A DNA stretch of 64,000 nucleotides, taken from Phanerodontia chrysosporium. Its lineage: Eukaryota > Basidiomycota > Agaricomycetes > Polyporales > Phanerochaetaceae. The notes under the pieces are model-generated. The model was given only the letters and a program-made list of their open reading frames with translations. It searched no databases and was not told the origin of the DNA. Shown here one piece after another: positions 33,644 through 42,858 of the stretch (the first letter of the stretch is position 1; each line of letters opens with the position of its first letter). Both the position numbers and the translations under genes were made by a program. Location: NCBI GenBank assembly GCA_001910725.1, contig MJGA01000006.1, positions 1,736,001-1,800,000 of the forward strand, read 5' to 3'.

Positions 33644-34693
33644 CTAAGCCCCAACAGAGTAAACTTGGATCCTCCATACACCTCCGCATGTCAATCCAGG
33701 GCTCCCGGAGCACGAGAAGTAGCAGTCCGTGGTAGGCGCACTTCCAGCACTGACAAATCCTGTCCCGCAATGGCACTCGTTGCCATGTTCGACACCGGCA
33801 TACGTGAAGCCAGCCGCGTCACAAAGCTCGGCACATGTCGCGGGAGTGTTGTCGTCGAGGTCGTACAACTGGTCGTCGACGATGACGCGGCTCGGGTATC
33901 GCTTGCGCAAGGCTGCAGGACGCCCCAGCCTTCGGGCAGCGTCTCGGTCGGGGACGGGCCCTGGTAGAGCTGGATCGTCCACGCGCCGCCACACGTCTGG
34001 CTCGCGTCGCCGGTGCACGGCGTGCCACAGCGGGACGGATCGATGGGCAGCGTCGCGCCGTTCACGAAGCCCGAGCCGCAGTGGCACTCGTTGCCGTTCT
34101 CGACGCCAGCAAAGCCGTAGCCCGAGGCGGCACAGTGCGCGATGCACGCGTTCGGCGTGTTGTCGGCCAGGTCCGTGATCACGTCGCTGAATAGCATGCG
34201 CGAGCCGTCGTCTTGCGAACATGCGCTCGCGAGCGTCCACCCGTCTGGCAGGGGCGGCGGGGAGCTGGGCGTAGGGCTGCCCCCACATTGCGTCCCGAGA
34301 GCACATTGGCCTGGCGGGTCATTTAGAGGAAGGTTCGATATTGTATAGAGCCTGGAAGGACTTACCGCTTGGCCCAGGTACGAAGCCAGCGCAGCATGTA
34401 CCGATAGAACCGGTGGGGCTAGACGATGCATTCAGGCTGCTGCACATTCGATATTCCCGACAGAGGACTCACCACCCGTTCGTCGGCTCCTGGATGCATC
34501 GAGCTCCAACGAGCTCATTCGGGTCCGTGGGGTTATATCCACAGATGTTACCCCAGACGTAGCTGTTCGTGTTCCACGGGGCAACGTTCATACAGCAGAA
34601 GGGAAGGGGCCTGCTACCGCCACACGAAGCGGCAGCAGAACACGCGTATGCGAGTAGCAAGAGTTTAGCGAGCAATGTACTTCGGGAGTACAT
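33644..34693 (-). pseudogene. WSC array copy 5: two WSC domains, one-base frameshift
   Basis: Exons 34473-34693, 34366-34418 and from 34310 to 33644. Signal peptide (STLLAKLLLLAYACSAAA), ten-cysteine module with FCCMNVAPWNTNSYVWG, short Ser/Pro linker, then WSC 1 (GFAGVENGNECHCGSG) and WSC 2 (FTYAGVEHGNECHCGTG). The frame breaks between the two domains, at ASDT/SRVIVDDQ, because the G run at 33894-33896 has three G where copy 4 has four. If that base is a sequencing error, the gene encodes an intact protein very like copy 4. As printed it would end in about 65 unrelated residues. A TATA box lies at 34767-34773. ATG at 34693 spaces it 2,201 bp from copy 4. Confidence 0.82.
33695..33966. repeat. 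Near-identical block shared with WSC copy 4
   Basis: Counterpart of 31455-31727; one base shorter through the G-run deletion that breaks the frame of copy 5. Confidence 0.85.
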
Positions 34694-34773
34694 GATGTAC
34701 GTTGAGCGATGAAGAGGTAGCGGAAAATCGCAAACTTGGCTGGCCACCCTGCGGATCCTTCCGTCCCTTTATA

Positions 34774-36608
34774 CGCCCTTCTCGCGCAGGAGCACTTGGG
34801 AAGGATGGAACCTAAGTCACCATTCGTACCTTAGCAGTTATGAACGGCAGTGCCTAGCTGCCGCTTGGCGCAACCGAGAGGTGGCGACTCTAGCGTCGGC
34901 CGCTCACGCGGGCACCCAGCCCCGAGCCAGACAGTGATGTTGTTTCCTACATTCGAAGCGTTAATTGAGGCTCTGGAAAGCCAAACGGAGGATACATCAC
35001 TCGCCGGATGTAGCCTGCCAAGAGCATCGAGAGGGGATCGGGACCCCGGGAATTATGCCCCGTCTCAACCTAGGACACTCCGTTGCATGGGAGCTCGAGC
35101 AATATCCGCCATGACAGTCGGACACGTCTGGATTGGAAATGATCTGTCGAGTTGTGCCTGAGCTTCGGGTGCGTGGGTGGGAAACAGCCGTGCATCTGAT
35201 GTCAGCGGCTATTATCAGTTGACAGTATACCATCAGCGAGCCGTGCGAGGCCATCTCGTCTCCTTCCGACCAGCACTTGAGAATTGAAGGTCATCCAATC
35301 GTACAAACAGTGATACCCACCGTGAGCAGCAAGGAGCCTCACGACCTAGACTTCTCCACAGAACTCTCGCGTTGTAGGTCTAGTGGCATGGAGTAGGCTC
35401 AAAATCTGGGCGTATCTCTGAAGTGTTCCGGCCAGGATAACAACGGAGCAGGCGGGGTCAACGAAATATCTACAATCTAGCGCCTTGCCGTTCCTTGGTA
35501 GAGTGAGAAAGTCAGGGATAGTTGCTACATAGCCAGGGTACGAGCGACGCACTTGCATCTGTGCTGCAAGAATTCCACTCGTATCCACGAGGAGTTGCTT
35601 CAATACCTGAAGGAGTGCGGCTGCGATGCCAGAGGAGTCGTCGATGCACTCCTCCGGGCGTATCCTGCCGACAGAGATGGCTGTATGCGAGATCCTCATA
35701 AGGATGGAGGAACAATCCAGGTCATCCAGACCTCCATGCGTGCCTGGGCGGAGGCAAGTGTGGATGACGGCACGGTCAGCAGTACACTGTTGACAGTCGG
35801 TATCAAGAGCGGGCGCAACCTGGCTTATCGGCGCATAGCGTCCGAAGACATCGCACGAGAGGACCTGCAAGCTTGAGGCTAATCGCGGACTAGAAGGGCG
35901 GACACGGTCTGAGACGGTGTGCACAGTGTAGAACCCATACGATAGAGTAGCAAAGAGGAGCGAACTCAGAGTTCCTTTGTGGTAGACGCGACGGTCCTAG
36001 TCGTCGCTTTGATGGCAGTGATGGCGCAGCCTTGTACGGACAGAATGCTCCCACGGTTGTTCAACGCTCGGTTGCACGTTGGTCGGGACAGTCGTCTCTC
36101 CGTATCAAGGACGCTGCAAGCATATATCTGATAGCTAGGAACGCAACCTTAGAGACACGTTTTCCGGCGTATGGCCGCGGTAGGTCCTTGTCCGCCCAGG
36201 CACGCCCTGCTGTCAGCTAATGTATAACCCGCCAGGGCTCTTGTCGTAATGCGAGCGTACGATGCTTGCGTGAATCATCTCCGGAGGCCATGTGCCCGAC
36301 TGCAGATCCTCCCCAGACAAGCTCCCAGCATGCTCAGGCACGAGAGTCGTCGATATCTTCGCGCCCTTGCAGGTCCCCGCGACCCTGCTGCCTCGCCCGG
36401 GCTGCTCGAGAGCACACCAAGTGCCAGAGTCTTCCGATGCACGTTTCTGCGAACAGAGAGCGGCTGCCGTGGCTTCTCCAGTGGCTGTCAGTGACGAACT
36501 CTCCCGGGATTATTGCCAGTGGAAGTGCAGCAGCGAATATAGAGAACCAACGCATGAGCGACCCTTCCTCGAACCCTTCCAGTAGTTGCCCTGCCAAGCC
36601 TCCATAGG
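34774..36608. other. Divergent spacer between minus and plus halves of the WSC array
   Basis: 34.85-35.2 kb resembles the upstream region of copy 4 (around 32.63-32.85 kb), for example GTGCCTAGCTG and CTCACGCGGGCA-like words, so the duplication unit extends well beyond the genes. A minus-strand frame at 35346-35924 (ALLQVLKQLLVDTSGILAAQ, SVVILAGTLQRYAQILSLL) looks partly protein-like but lacks a good start and a recognisable family. At 35983 there is another copy of the motif AGACGCGACGGTCC that normally lies 3' of a group A WSC gene, with no such gene next to it. Confidence 0.45.
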
Positions 36609-37391
36609 ATGCACATCCCCGCAACTCTCCTCTCCTCTGTGCTCGCACTCATTTCCGCCGCCGCAGCGCAGACATCGCCATGCATCGCTCCGCGCAGCAT
36701 TGGCATCTGCGCCCAGTACGTCGTGCCGTACTCGGATAACGCCTACTTCTGGAACCAGTACTGCGAGATCGGGCCCCCGGCGGACCCCAACACGCTCATG
36801 GCGTCAGACGTTGAGTTCTACGATCCCCTATACGGCTGGTGCGTCTCCTCCCCGCCGAGCGAGCCCCGCGCCCGGCTGACGTCCGCTCCAGCGATACCGC
36901 CGTGGGCTTCGTGCTGACCTGCTGCGCCCGGGACGCCTGTGAGCGTTTTTTTTTTTTTTTTTTTGCACCCAACATCGTCCCGAGGACGCTCGGCGTCCTG
37001 ACCAGACGGGCTCTTTCTAGCGTGCGCGGTCTACGAAGACTGCACGGGGCCCGCGACGCCGCCGCCCGTGCCCGCCTACCCGCCCGCGCTCGCCCCGGGC
37101 TGGTCCGTCGCGGTGCCGTGCGCGGTCGACAACCCGCAGCGGGTGCTCGCGGGCGTCGCCGTCATGTACCTGCCCGGCAACACGCCGCTGCTCTGCACGT
37201 CGCAGTGCGGCGCGCAGGACTATGCGTACGCCGGCGTCGAGTACGGCGACGAGTGCTACTGCGGCACGGGCTACGTCGACGGCGTCGTTCCTCCGGCTGC
37301 GAACCTGTCCGACTGCGGCATGCTCTGCTCGGGCAGCATGTACGACGTCTGTGGGGGCTCGTGGAGGATGCAGATTTACAAGTTCAATTGA
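36609..37391 (+). CDS. WSC array copy 6: secreted protein, eight-cysteine module plus one WSC domain (intact)
   Basis: Exons 36609-36838, 36892-36938 and 37021-37391 give 215 residues. Signal peptide (ATLLSSVLALISAAAA), then the group B module with spacing C-x8-C-x17-C-x24-C-x9-CC-x5-C-x5-C, containing RSIGICAQYVVPYSDNAYFW and VLTCCARDA. A short linker leads to one WSC domain: LAPGWSVAVPCAVDNPQRVL, YAYAGVEYGDECYCGTGY, CGMLCSGSMYDVCGGSW, MQIYKFN. Intron positions and phases (2, then 1; first intron splitting a Cys codon) match group A, showing common descent. Intron 2 contains a 19-base T run (36946-36964). Extracellular glycan binding is inferred from the WSC family. Confidence 0.87.
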
Positions 37392-37716
37392 AGATAGATG
37401 TGGGGGGCAGCCCTTGCAGATATCAGGAGATATTATTTGGGCTATTAGTCACATCTAAACGCCACAACGCGCGAGACTGATGATCACGTCGCACGGAAGC
37501 AAAAGGATGAAATACGATACGTAGACGAAATTGTCTAGGCCAGCGCAACGTCCGCTCGGAGAATTGCTGGATTTGCACAGGCCAGAGCCTGCACCGCGAC
37601 AGTCGAACAGCCGATCCGGGCATTCCACGAGACGCGTGCAGGGCAGGGCCAGGGCCAGTCCCGGTCAGCACGCTCACCTTTGTGTTCGCCCGTCCTCCCC
37701 GCATCTCCAGACGGGC

Positions 37717-37724
37717 CATAAAAT
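37717..37724 (+). promoter_or_regulatory. TATA-like box of WSC copy 7
   Basis: CATAAAAT, 49 nt upstream of the ATG at 37773. Confidence 0.45.
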
Positions 37725-37772
37725 CCGGGGGCGGCCGCAACCCCACACTAGACTCGAACCCGACCAAACGCG

Positions 37773-38556
37773 ATGCACCTTACCCTACCACCCCTCTCCC
37801 CCGCGCTCCCCCTGCTCCTGCTCCTCGCCGGCGCGGCGTCCGCGCAGTTCCCGTGCACCGCGCCGCGCCCCGTCGGCATCTGCGCGTACTACGTGCGGCC
37901 GTACTCGGACGAGGCGTACGTCCTGGGCACCGCGTGCGGGATCCCGGTGCCCCCGGGCGGCCCGGGCACCCTGATGGCGTCCGACGTCGAGTTCTACGAC
38001 CCCGAATACGGCTGGTGAGCACCCGCCGCCCCGCCTGCGCGCGCGCACGCGCGCTTGCAAACGGGACGCTGAGCGACGCGTGTGCAGCGACAGCAACGCC
38101 GGCTACAACCTGACGTGCTGCGCACGCTCCGTCTGTGAGTGCCCCTGCTGGATTGCGGGCGCCGGGGCGCGGCTCACCCTGCGTACAGCGTGCGCGGTCT
38201 ACGAGGACTGCACGGGCGAGACGCCGCTGCCCGCGCCGCAGTACCCGCCGATCCTCGCGGACGGGTGGTCGCTCGACATGCCCTGCGCGGTCGACAACGC
38301 GCAGCGGGTGCTCGCGAACGTCGTCGTGTCGTACATGGCGAGCAACAGCCCGTACACGTGCACGACGCTGTGCGCGTCGAAGGGCTACGCGTACGCGGGC
38401 GTCGAGTACAGCGACGAGTGCTATTGCGGCACGGGCTACGTGGGCGGCGTGATGCCCCCGGCGGCGGACCTCTCGGAGTGCGGAATGCTCTGCGCAGGCA
38501 CCATGTATGCGGACTGTGGAGGATCCTGGAGGATGCAGATCTACAAGTTCAATTAG
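37773..38556 (+). CDS. WSC array copy 7: secreted protein, eight-cysteine module plus one WSC domain (intact)
   Basis: Exons 37773-38014, 38088-38134 and 38189-38556 give 218 residues. Signal peptide ALPLLLLLAGAASA, group B module (RPVGICAYYVRPYSDEAYV, SNAGYNLTCCARS) and one WSC domain (LADGWSLDMPCAVDNAQRVL, YAYAGVEYSDECYCGTGY, CGMLCAGTMYADCGGSW, MQIYKFN). It lies about 380 bp downstream of copy 6 in the same orientation and is clearly a tandem duplicate. Codon use is strongly G/C-ending. No defects seen. Confidence 0.88.
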
Positions 38557-38774
38557 TCGAGATGAACCTTGAACAGAATGCGTTCGTACCTGTACTATTG
38601 TTATAACGTTTCGCGCTTGTGGATATGTCCAGCTCGCATGGGTCGACGGGGTCATGCCAGAGCAACATGTGCATGAACGGGTTTACGAGTGCACTTAGCA
38701 CGATGGCGAGACCGCGTGGTCTAACGGCGGGACGCGGACGCGGACCCTGCAGGGCCATCTGTCAATTACAGCTG

Positions 38775-38780
38775 TATAAA
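38775..38780 (+). promoter_or_regulatory. TATA box of WSC copy 8
   Basis: TATAAA, 60 nt upstream of the ATG at 38835. Confidence 0.55.
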
Positions 38781-38834
38781 TGCGCTTTGGAAAGCAACTC
38801 AGACCGCTTCGAACCGCCGGCACAATCGACCCAG

Positions 38835-39594
38835 ATGCTACTCACCATGACAAAGCTCGCCTTGCCGGCCTTCCTGCTCTCTCAGACCGCGCTCACACAG
38901 GTGTCGCCCTGCGTGTCGCCGCGTAGTGTGGGTATATGCGCCGCTTCGATCAGGCCCTTCTCGGATAATGCCTACACCTGGGGCACGATCTGCGAGATCC
39001 CGGTGCCTCCTGGAGGGTCGGGCGTTCTCATGGCCTCGGACATTGAGTTCTACGACCCGCAGTACGGCTGGTGAGCACGGCGTGTTCTGATATATTCCGC
39101 GCGGTGCTGAAGCTCGAGCAGCGACACCGATGCCGGATATCTTCTGACCTGCTGCGCGCAGTCTGCCTGTCAGCCGTCACGTCGCCTTGTCATGACGTGG
39201 CATCTCACCATCCGTCGTTGCAGCATGCGCAGTCTACGAAGACTGCAGCGGCCCCGAGACGCCGCTCCCAGAGCCCTACTACCCCCCACCGCTCTCGCCG
39301 GGCTGGTCGGTCGACATGCCGTGCGCAGTTGACAACCCGCAGCGCGTGCTCGCGAACGTGGTCGTGTCGTACGCGCCCGGCAACACGCCGTACAGCTGCA
39401 CGGGCCTATGTTCGTCGGGGGGTTACGCGTACGCGGGCGTCGAATATGGCGACGAGTGCTACTGTGGGACGGGCTACGTGGGCGGGACGGAGCCGGCTGC
39501 GGCGGACCTGTCGGAGTGTGGGATGCTGTGTGCGGGGAGCATGTACGAGGACTGTGGGGGGTCGTGGCGGATGCAGATCTACAAGTTTAATTAG
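38835..39594 (+). CDS. WSC array copy 8: secreted protein, eight-cysteine module plus one WSC domain (intact)
   Basis: Exons 38835-39070, 39122-39168 and 39224-39594 give 217 residues. Signal peptide (KLALPAFLLSQTALTQ), group B module (RSVGICAASIRPFSDNAYTW, GYLLTCCAQS) and one WSC domain (LSPGWSVDMPCAVDNPQRVL, YAYAGVEYGDECYCGTGY, CGMLCAGSMYEDCGGSW, MQIYKFN). The donor of intron 2 is the less common gtcagc, but its position and phase match copies 6 and 7. The last member of the plus-strand run. Confidence 0.87.
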
Positions 39595-40566
39595 CAGGGC
39601 GCGCAAGGGCGCGTGTGCCTGGAGTCATCGATGTACATGGAAGCGCTTCTTGTGGGAGACCTGCCAGCGGCTGGCCAGAAGTCGAGAATTAATCCAGTCC
39701 TGTGCGACGGCATCCAGGCTGGCCCAGCGCGACGAGGCCTCCAAGTGCGAGAGGCTTAAGAGACGTGTTTTAGAGTACAGAGAGGCCAAACGCTGCCCGT
39801 CTTGCAGCAGGCGCCTCGTGCGTGCTGCCCGCCGTGGGCGTTGGCCTCATTAGGGGCACCGTCCGTGGGCGATCTCGCGTGCCGCCGGCGGGCAATCTTG
39901 CTGATGATCCCGCAGTGACGTCGGTACCAGGTCCGCTGTACCCGCTGAGCATGACGCCTCTGTGAGTTCCCTGCTTTGTTGAAACCTTACCCAGTATTGA
40001 CGTTCGCCAAGAGCGTAGCTGCGGACGGCACACGACAAGCAATCCATCGCGGTTGGCGAGCGAGGGTGGTGGACAGGGCGGGCACGGCGGGGGACGAGGG
40101 GTGAGCGAAAAGACAGGGCCTGGCAGTGCCACGGTGCGCTTAGCAGAAGCGGACCCGTCCGCGGCTTGTGGAGCTCGTCCAGATCGGGTATGACGTGCCG
40201 ACACGCCGCCGCTGCCTCCCGCCGCGCGCGCGCGCGCAGAGAGCGAGGACTGGCTGCCGTTCCCAGCGCACGAGCCGGCCGCGCCAGACTCCTGCTCAGA
40301 CACCGCCCGCCGCGCGCGACGCCGTCCACACCGCCGCCGCCGCCGCCGCCAGCGAGCACCGCACAGCCAGGCCGCCCCCGCCGGCGCGTGGCGGGTCCGT
40401 TAATGACGTACCAGGGAAAATATGACATAGCATGCAGTTCCGACGGCTTGCGTCCCAATTTGTAGCGAGCAGCGAGGCATCATATCAGGCAGGCCTTCAT
40501 CTCCTCCCGGTCCCTCCAAGAGACGCGGCGCCCCCGTCCTGCCCATCCACCCCCCGCCCACGCACC
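39595..40566. other. Intergenic region, partly G/C-rich
   Basis: No supported gene. 40.16-40.4 kb is a GCC/CGC-rich low-complexity stretch giving Arg/Ala-rich chance frames on both strands. Confidence 0.45.
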
Positions 40567-40887
40567 ATGTCCCAGCCCCAGGCAGGTCCCCCACCTCTCC
40601 CCGTCCTTCCCGCCGTCCTCACCTGCCCTTCCCTCCAGGACACGGGCGACGACGCCTTTGCCGAGCTCGAGGAGGCGCTCACCCGTTATTCCCAGGAGAT
40701 GCACGACTACACCCTCCGTCGGTGGTCGGACTCCCGCCGCGAACTCGAGGAGAAGCGTGCCGCCGCCAGCGCCGCCGGCAGCAAGAAGGCCAGCCGCCGC
40801 CAACAGCCCCAGCCCCAGCGCAGTCACCACGAGCAAGGCCAGCCGCAATCGTCCGCATCGACGAGCTCCGCCGCTGGCAACGGTTGA
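40567..40887 (+). CDS. Small helical, Ala/Gln/Ser-rich hypothetical protein
   Basis: The ATG at 40567 opens a 106-residue frame. A Pro-rich start (PPPLPVLPAVL) is followed by an amphipathic acidic helix DDAFAELEEALTRYSQEMHD and a charged coiled-coil-like stretch RRWSDSRRELEEKRAA, then a Lys/Arg and Gln/Ser-rich tail (KKASRRQQPQPQR) ending GNG. The low-complexity tail could bind nucleic acid or simply be disordered. No family recognised. It is the only frame in this region whose start is preceded by a C-rich fungal leader (CGCACC-ATG), and no intron is needed. It may be extended by splicing downstream. Confidence 0.45.
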   Translation: MSQPQAGPPPLPVLPAVLTCPSLQDTGDDAFAELEEALTRYSQEMHDYTLRRWSDSRRELEEKRAAASAAGSKKASRRQQPQPQRSHHEQGQPQSSASTSSAAGNG

Positions 40888-42858
40888 TCCAGTCTGCGTC
40901 CGCAGACACACCCACAGCTAAAAGCAAAAGAAAGACAAAACCGCATGTCTGGACAGGGTTGTAGGTCACTCATCTGGCTTTGCCGACGCCTCGGTCGCCA
41001 ACGACCCCGTTTCTTTCCCTCTAGGACACGTTTTGACGCTCCCCCCACGGCGCTGCAGGGCAGCAACAGCTCTTTTCTCCGTTTGCTCCATCTCGATGAC
41101 GGTCTCACACCACGGTTACTTGGTTGTATTATACGTGTTCTGTACGCTCTCGTTTACGACGTTGCTTTCTCCCCGATACGTTTCGTTCGTCTTCCCAGCG
41201 GACCCGCCGCGACCTGCATTGCAGCCTCAAGTCCGAGACGGGTGCCAACAGAGAGCCGGTGGACGGGGATGATGCGGCGCATTGGCTCGCAGTCGGTGAG
41301 TCCTACGCTGTCTCTACCGTACCAAAATTGCTCACGGGTCAGCAAAAGACACATGCCCTGGCTGCACCGACCTTTCGATGAGCCCTGGGGGTAAACCATG
41401 CCTGGCGACTTGGAATGCCCGGATGAATCCCTGGAGTGTGCTGCCGCGCAGCGCAAGCGACGGTAGTCCAGGAACACACCATGAAAGTATCGATCAAGCG
41501 ACTGAAGCCACTCACCTGTCACAGGCTGACCGTACGGTTGCAGAAGAACGCGTGCATGGGGCAGATCACCCCAGCGCGGCCAACAGTGACAACCCCTGTG
41601 GTACTACGACGAACCCACTCGCCAGTGCGTCGCGCGGGCCTCATCTCGCCAATGTCGGCGGCACCGCAGAACGGCTGCTCCAGCGTGCAGATCTGCGAGG
41701 ATCAAGGGCAACAAGGACGCCTGACGCCAGCCGCCTGCGCCTGTCCCCGCGCACGGATTGCACCCGTCCCACCCGTTCGTGCGTGTACGCGCTGATCCGC
41801 CGCAAGAACGACAGGCCGCGCGCACAGCCCCGGCGGGCGCACACACACACCGCGCGGGCCCGCGAGGGATCCCTGATGCACGCCAGGCCCGGCACGCTGG
41901 CGGGGCCCCCGCCCTATTCCGCGTCCGCGGCGCATGCGCAGGGAGGAGGCGCGGGCGTGTGTGGCGCGTGCAGCAGCGCGAGCGCGGGCGGCCCAGGCGC
42001 CGCCCAGGCCCTCGCGTGGCCCCCCCCCCCCCGTTGCGGCGGGAACACGGGGGCGTCCGTCGGCACGGCAACCGCGGGGCGCGACCGTCCAGGCACGCGC
42101 GGGCCCCCCGGCCGCGCGTGCCCACGCCACGCCCTCGGACAGCCCGCGCCCCCCCATGCGCGCGCGGCGTGGCGGGCCCCACAGAGGCCCACAGAGCCCA
42201 GCGCGCGTGTGCCTGGTTCTGCGTCGTCCCTGCCGCGGGCCTGTGTCCTGCATGTACAGGGGGTGTGCGGCCGCATGTGCTGCACAGGGGAGGCCCTGTT
42301 TGCGGCGCTGCGTTCGAGAGCGGGCCCCGAGGCGCCAGTGCCGTTGCCACAAGGTTGAGCCGCCCAAAACACCCGGCGGGCAGCGTGCTTCCTTGTGCCT
42401 TGGCGTGCCTCGTTGGAAAGAAATGTCGGACGGTTGCGCAAAGCGCTGCGAAGAACCTCTCGCGGTGCTCATGGGGGAAACGGTGGTAGTGCATAGTTAT
42501 ACAGTGCTGGGGGTACACAGAGCAAAGGAGAGTGTCGACAACTAGCTAATGATACCGACCGAAACTGGATGCTGTTTCACCAATCGCGAGTTTTCAGCGC
42601 AATGCACACGAAGCAAGCATAGACCCATGTACTGGAAGAAGCAAACGATAAAAAAAAAGTAGCGCGAGCATGGAGCGGAAAGACGATCAAGCGATGTACA
42701 CAGAATCAAAAAGAGATCAACGAGTCCAAGTGATTGCGCGAGTGACCGCTATGATACAGATGAAGGCAAAAGAAAGAAAGGCCTCGAATGGTGGACGTTC
42801 GTGACATTGTGGCGTTGTAGCTTGGGTTGGGCAGTCGGCAGGAGGGACGCGCAGGAGC
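40888..42858. other. Gene-free region with a very G/C-rich core
   Basis: 41.7-42.4 kb is extremely G/C-rich, with long mutually overlapping frames on both strands (up to 326 codons) whose translations are Arg/Ala/Pro-rich noise. Includes a 13-base C run at 42020-42032. No supported gene. The right end is the 3' flank of the coiled-coil gene. Confidence 0.45.

Noticed and set aside
35346..35924. 192-codon minus-strand frame as a gene
   Set aside because: Starts at GTG, no ATG with upstream signals, no family, and sits in a spacer duplicated with the WSC units.
41378..42518. Long frames on both strands (up to 326 codons)
   Set aside because: Extremely G/C-rich, low-complexity translations on both strands, no motif.
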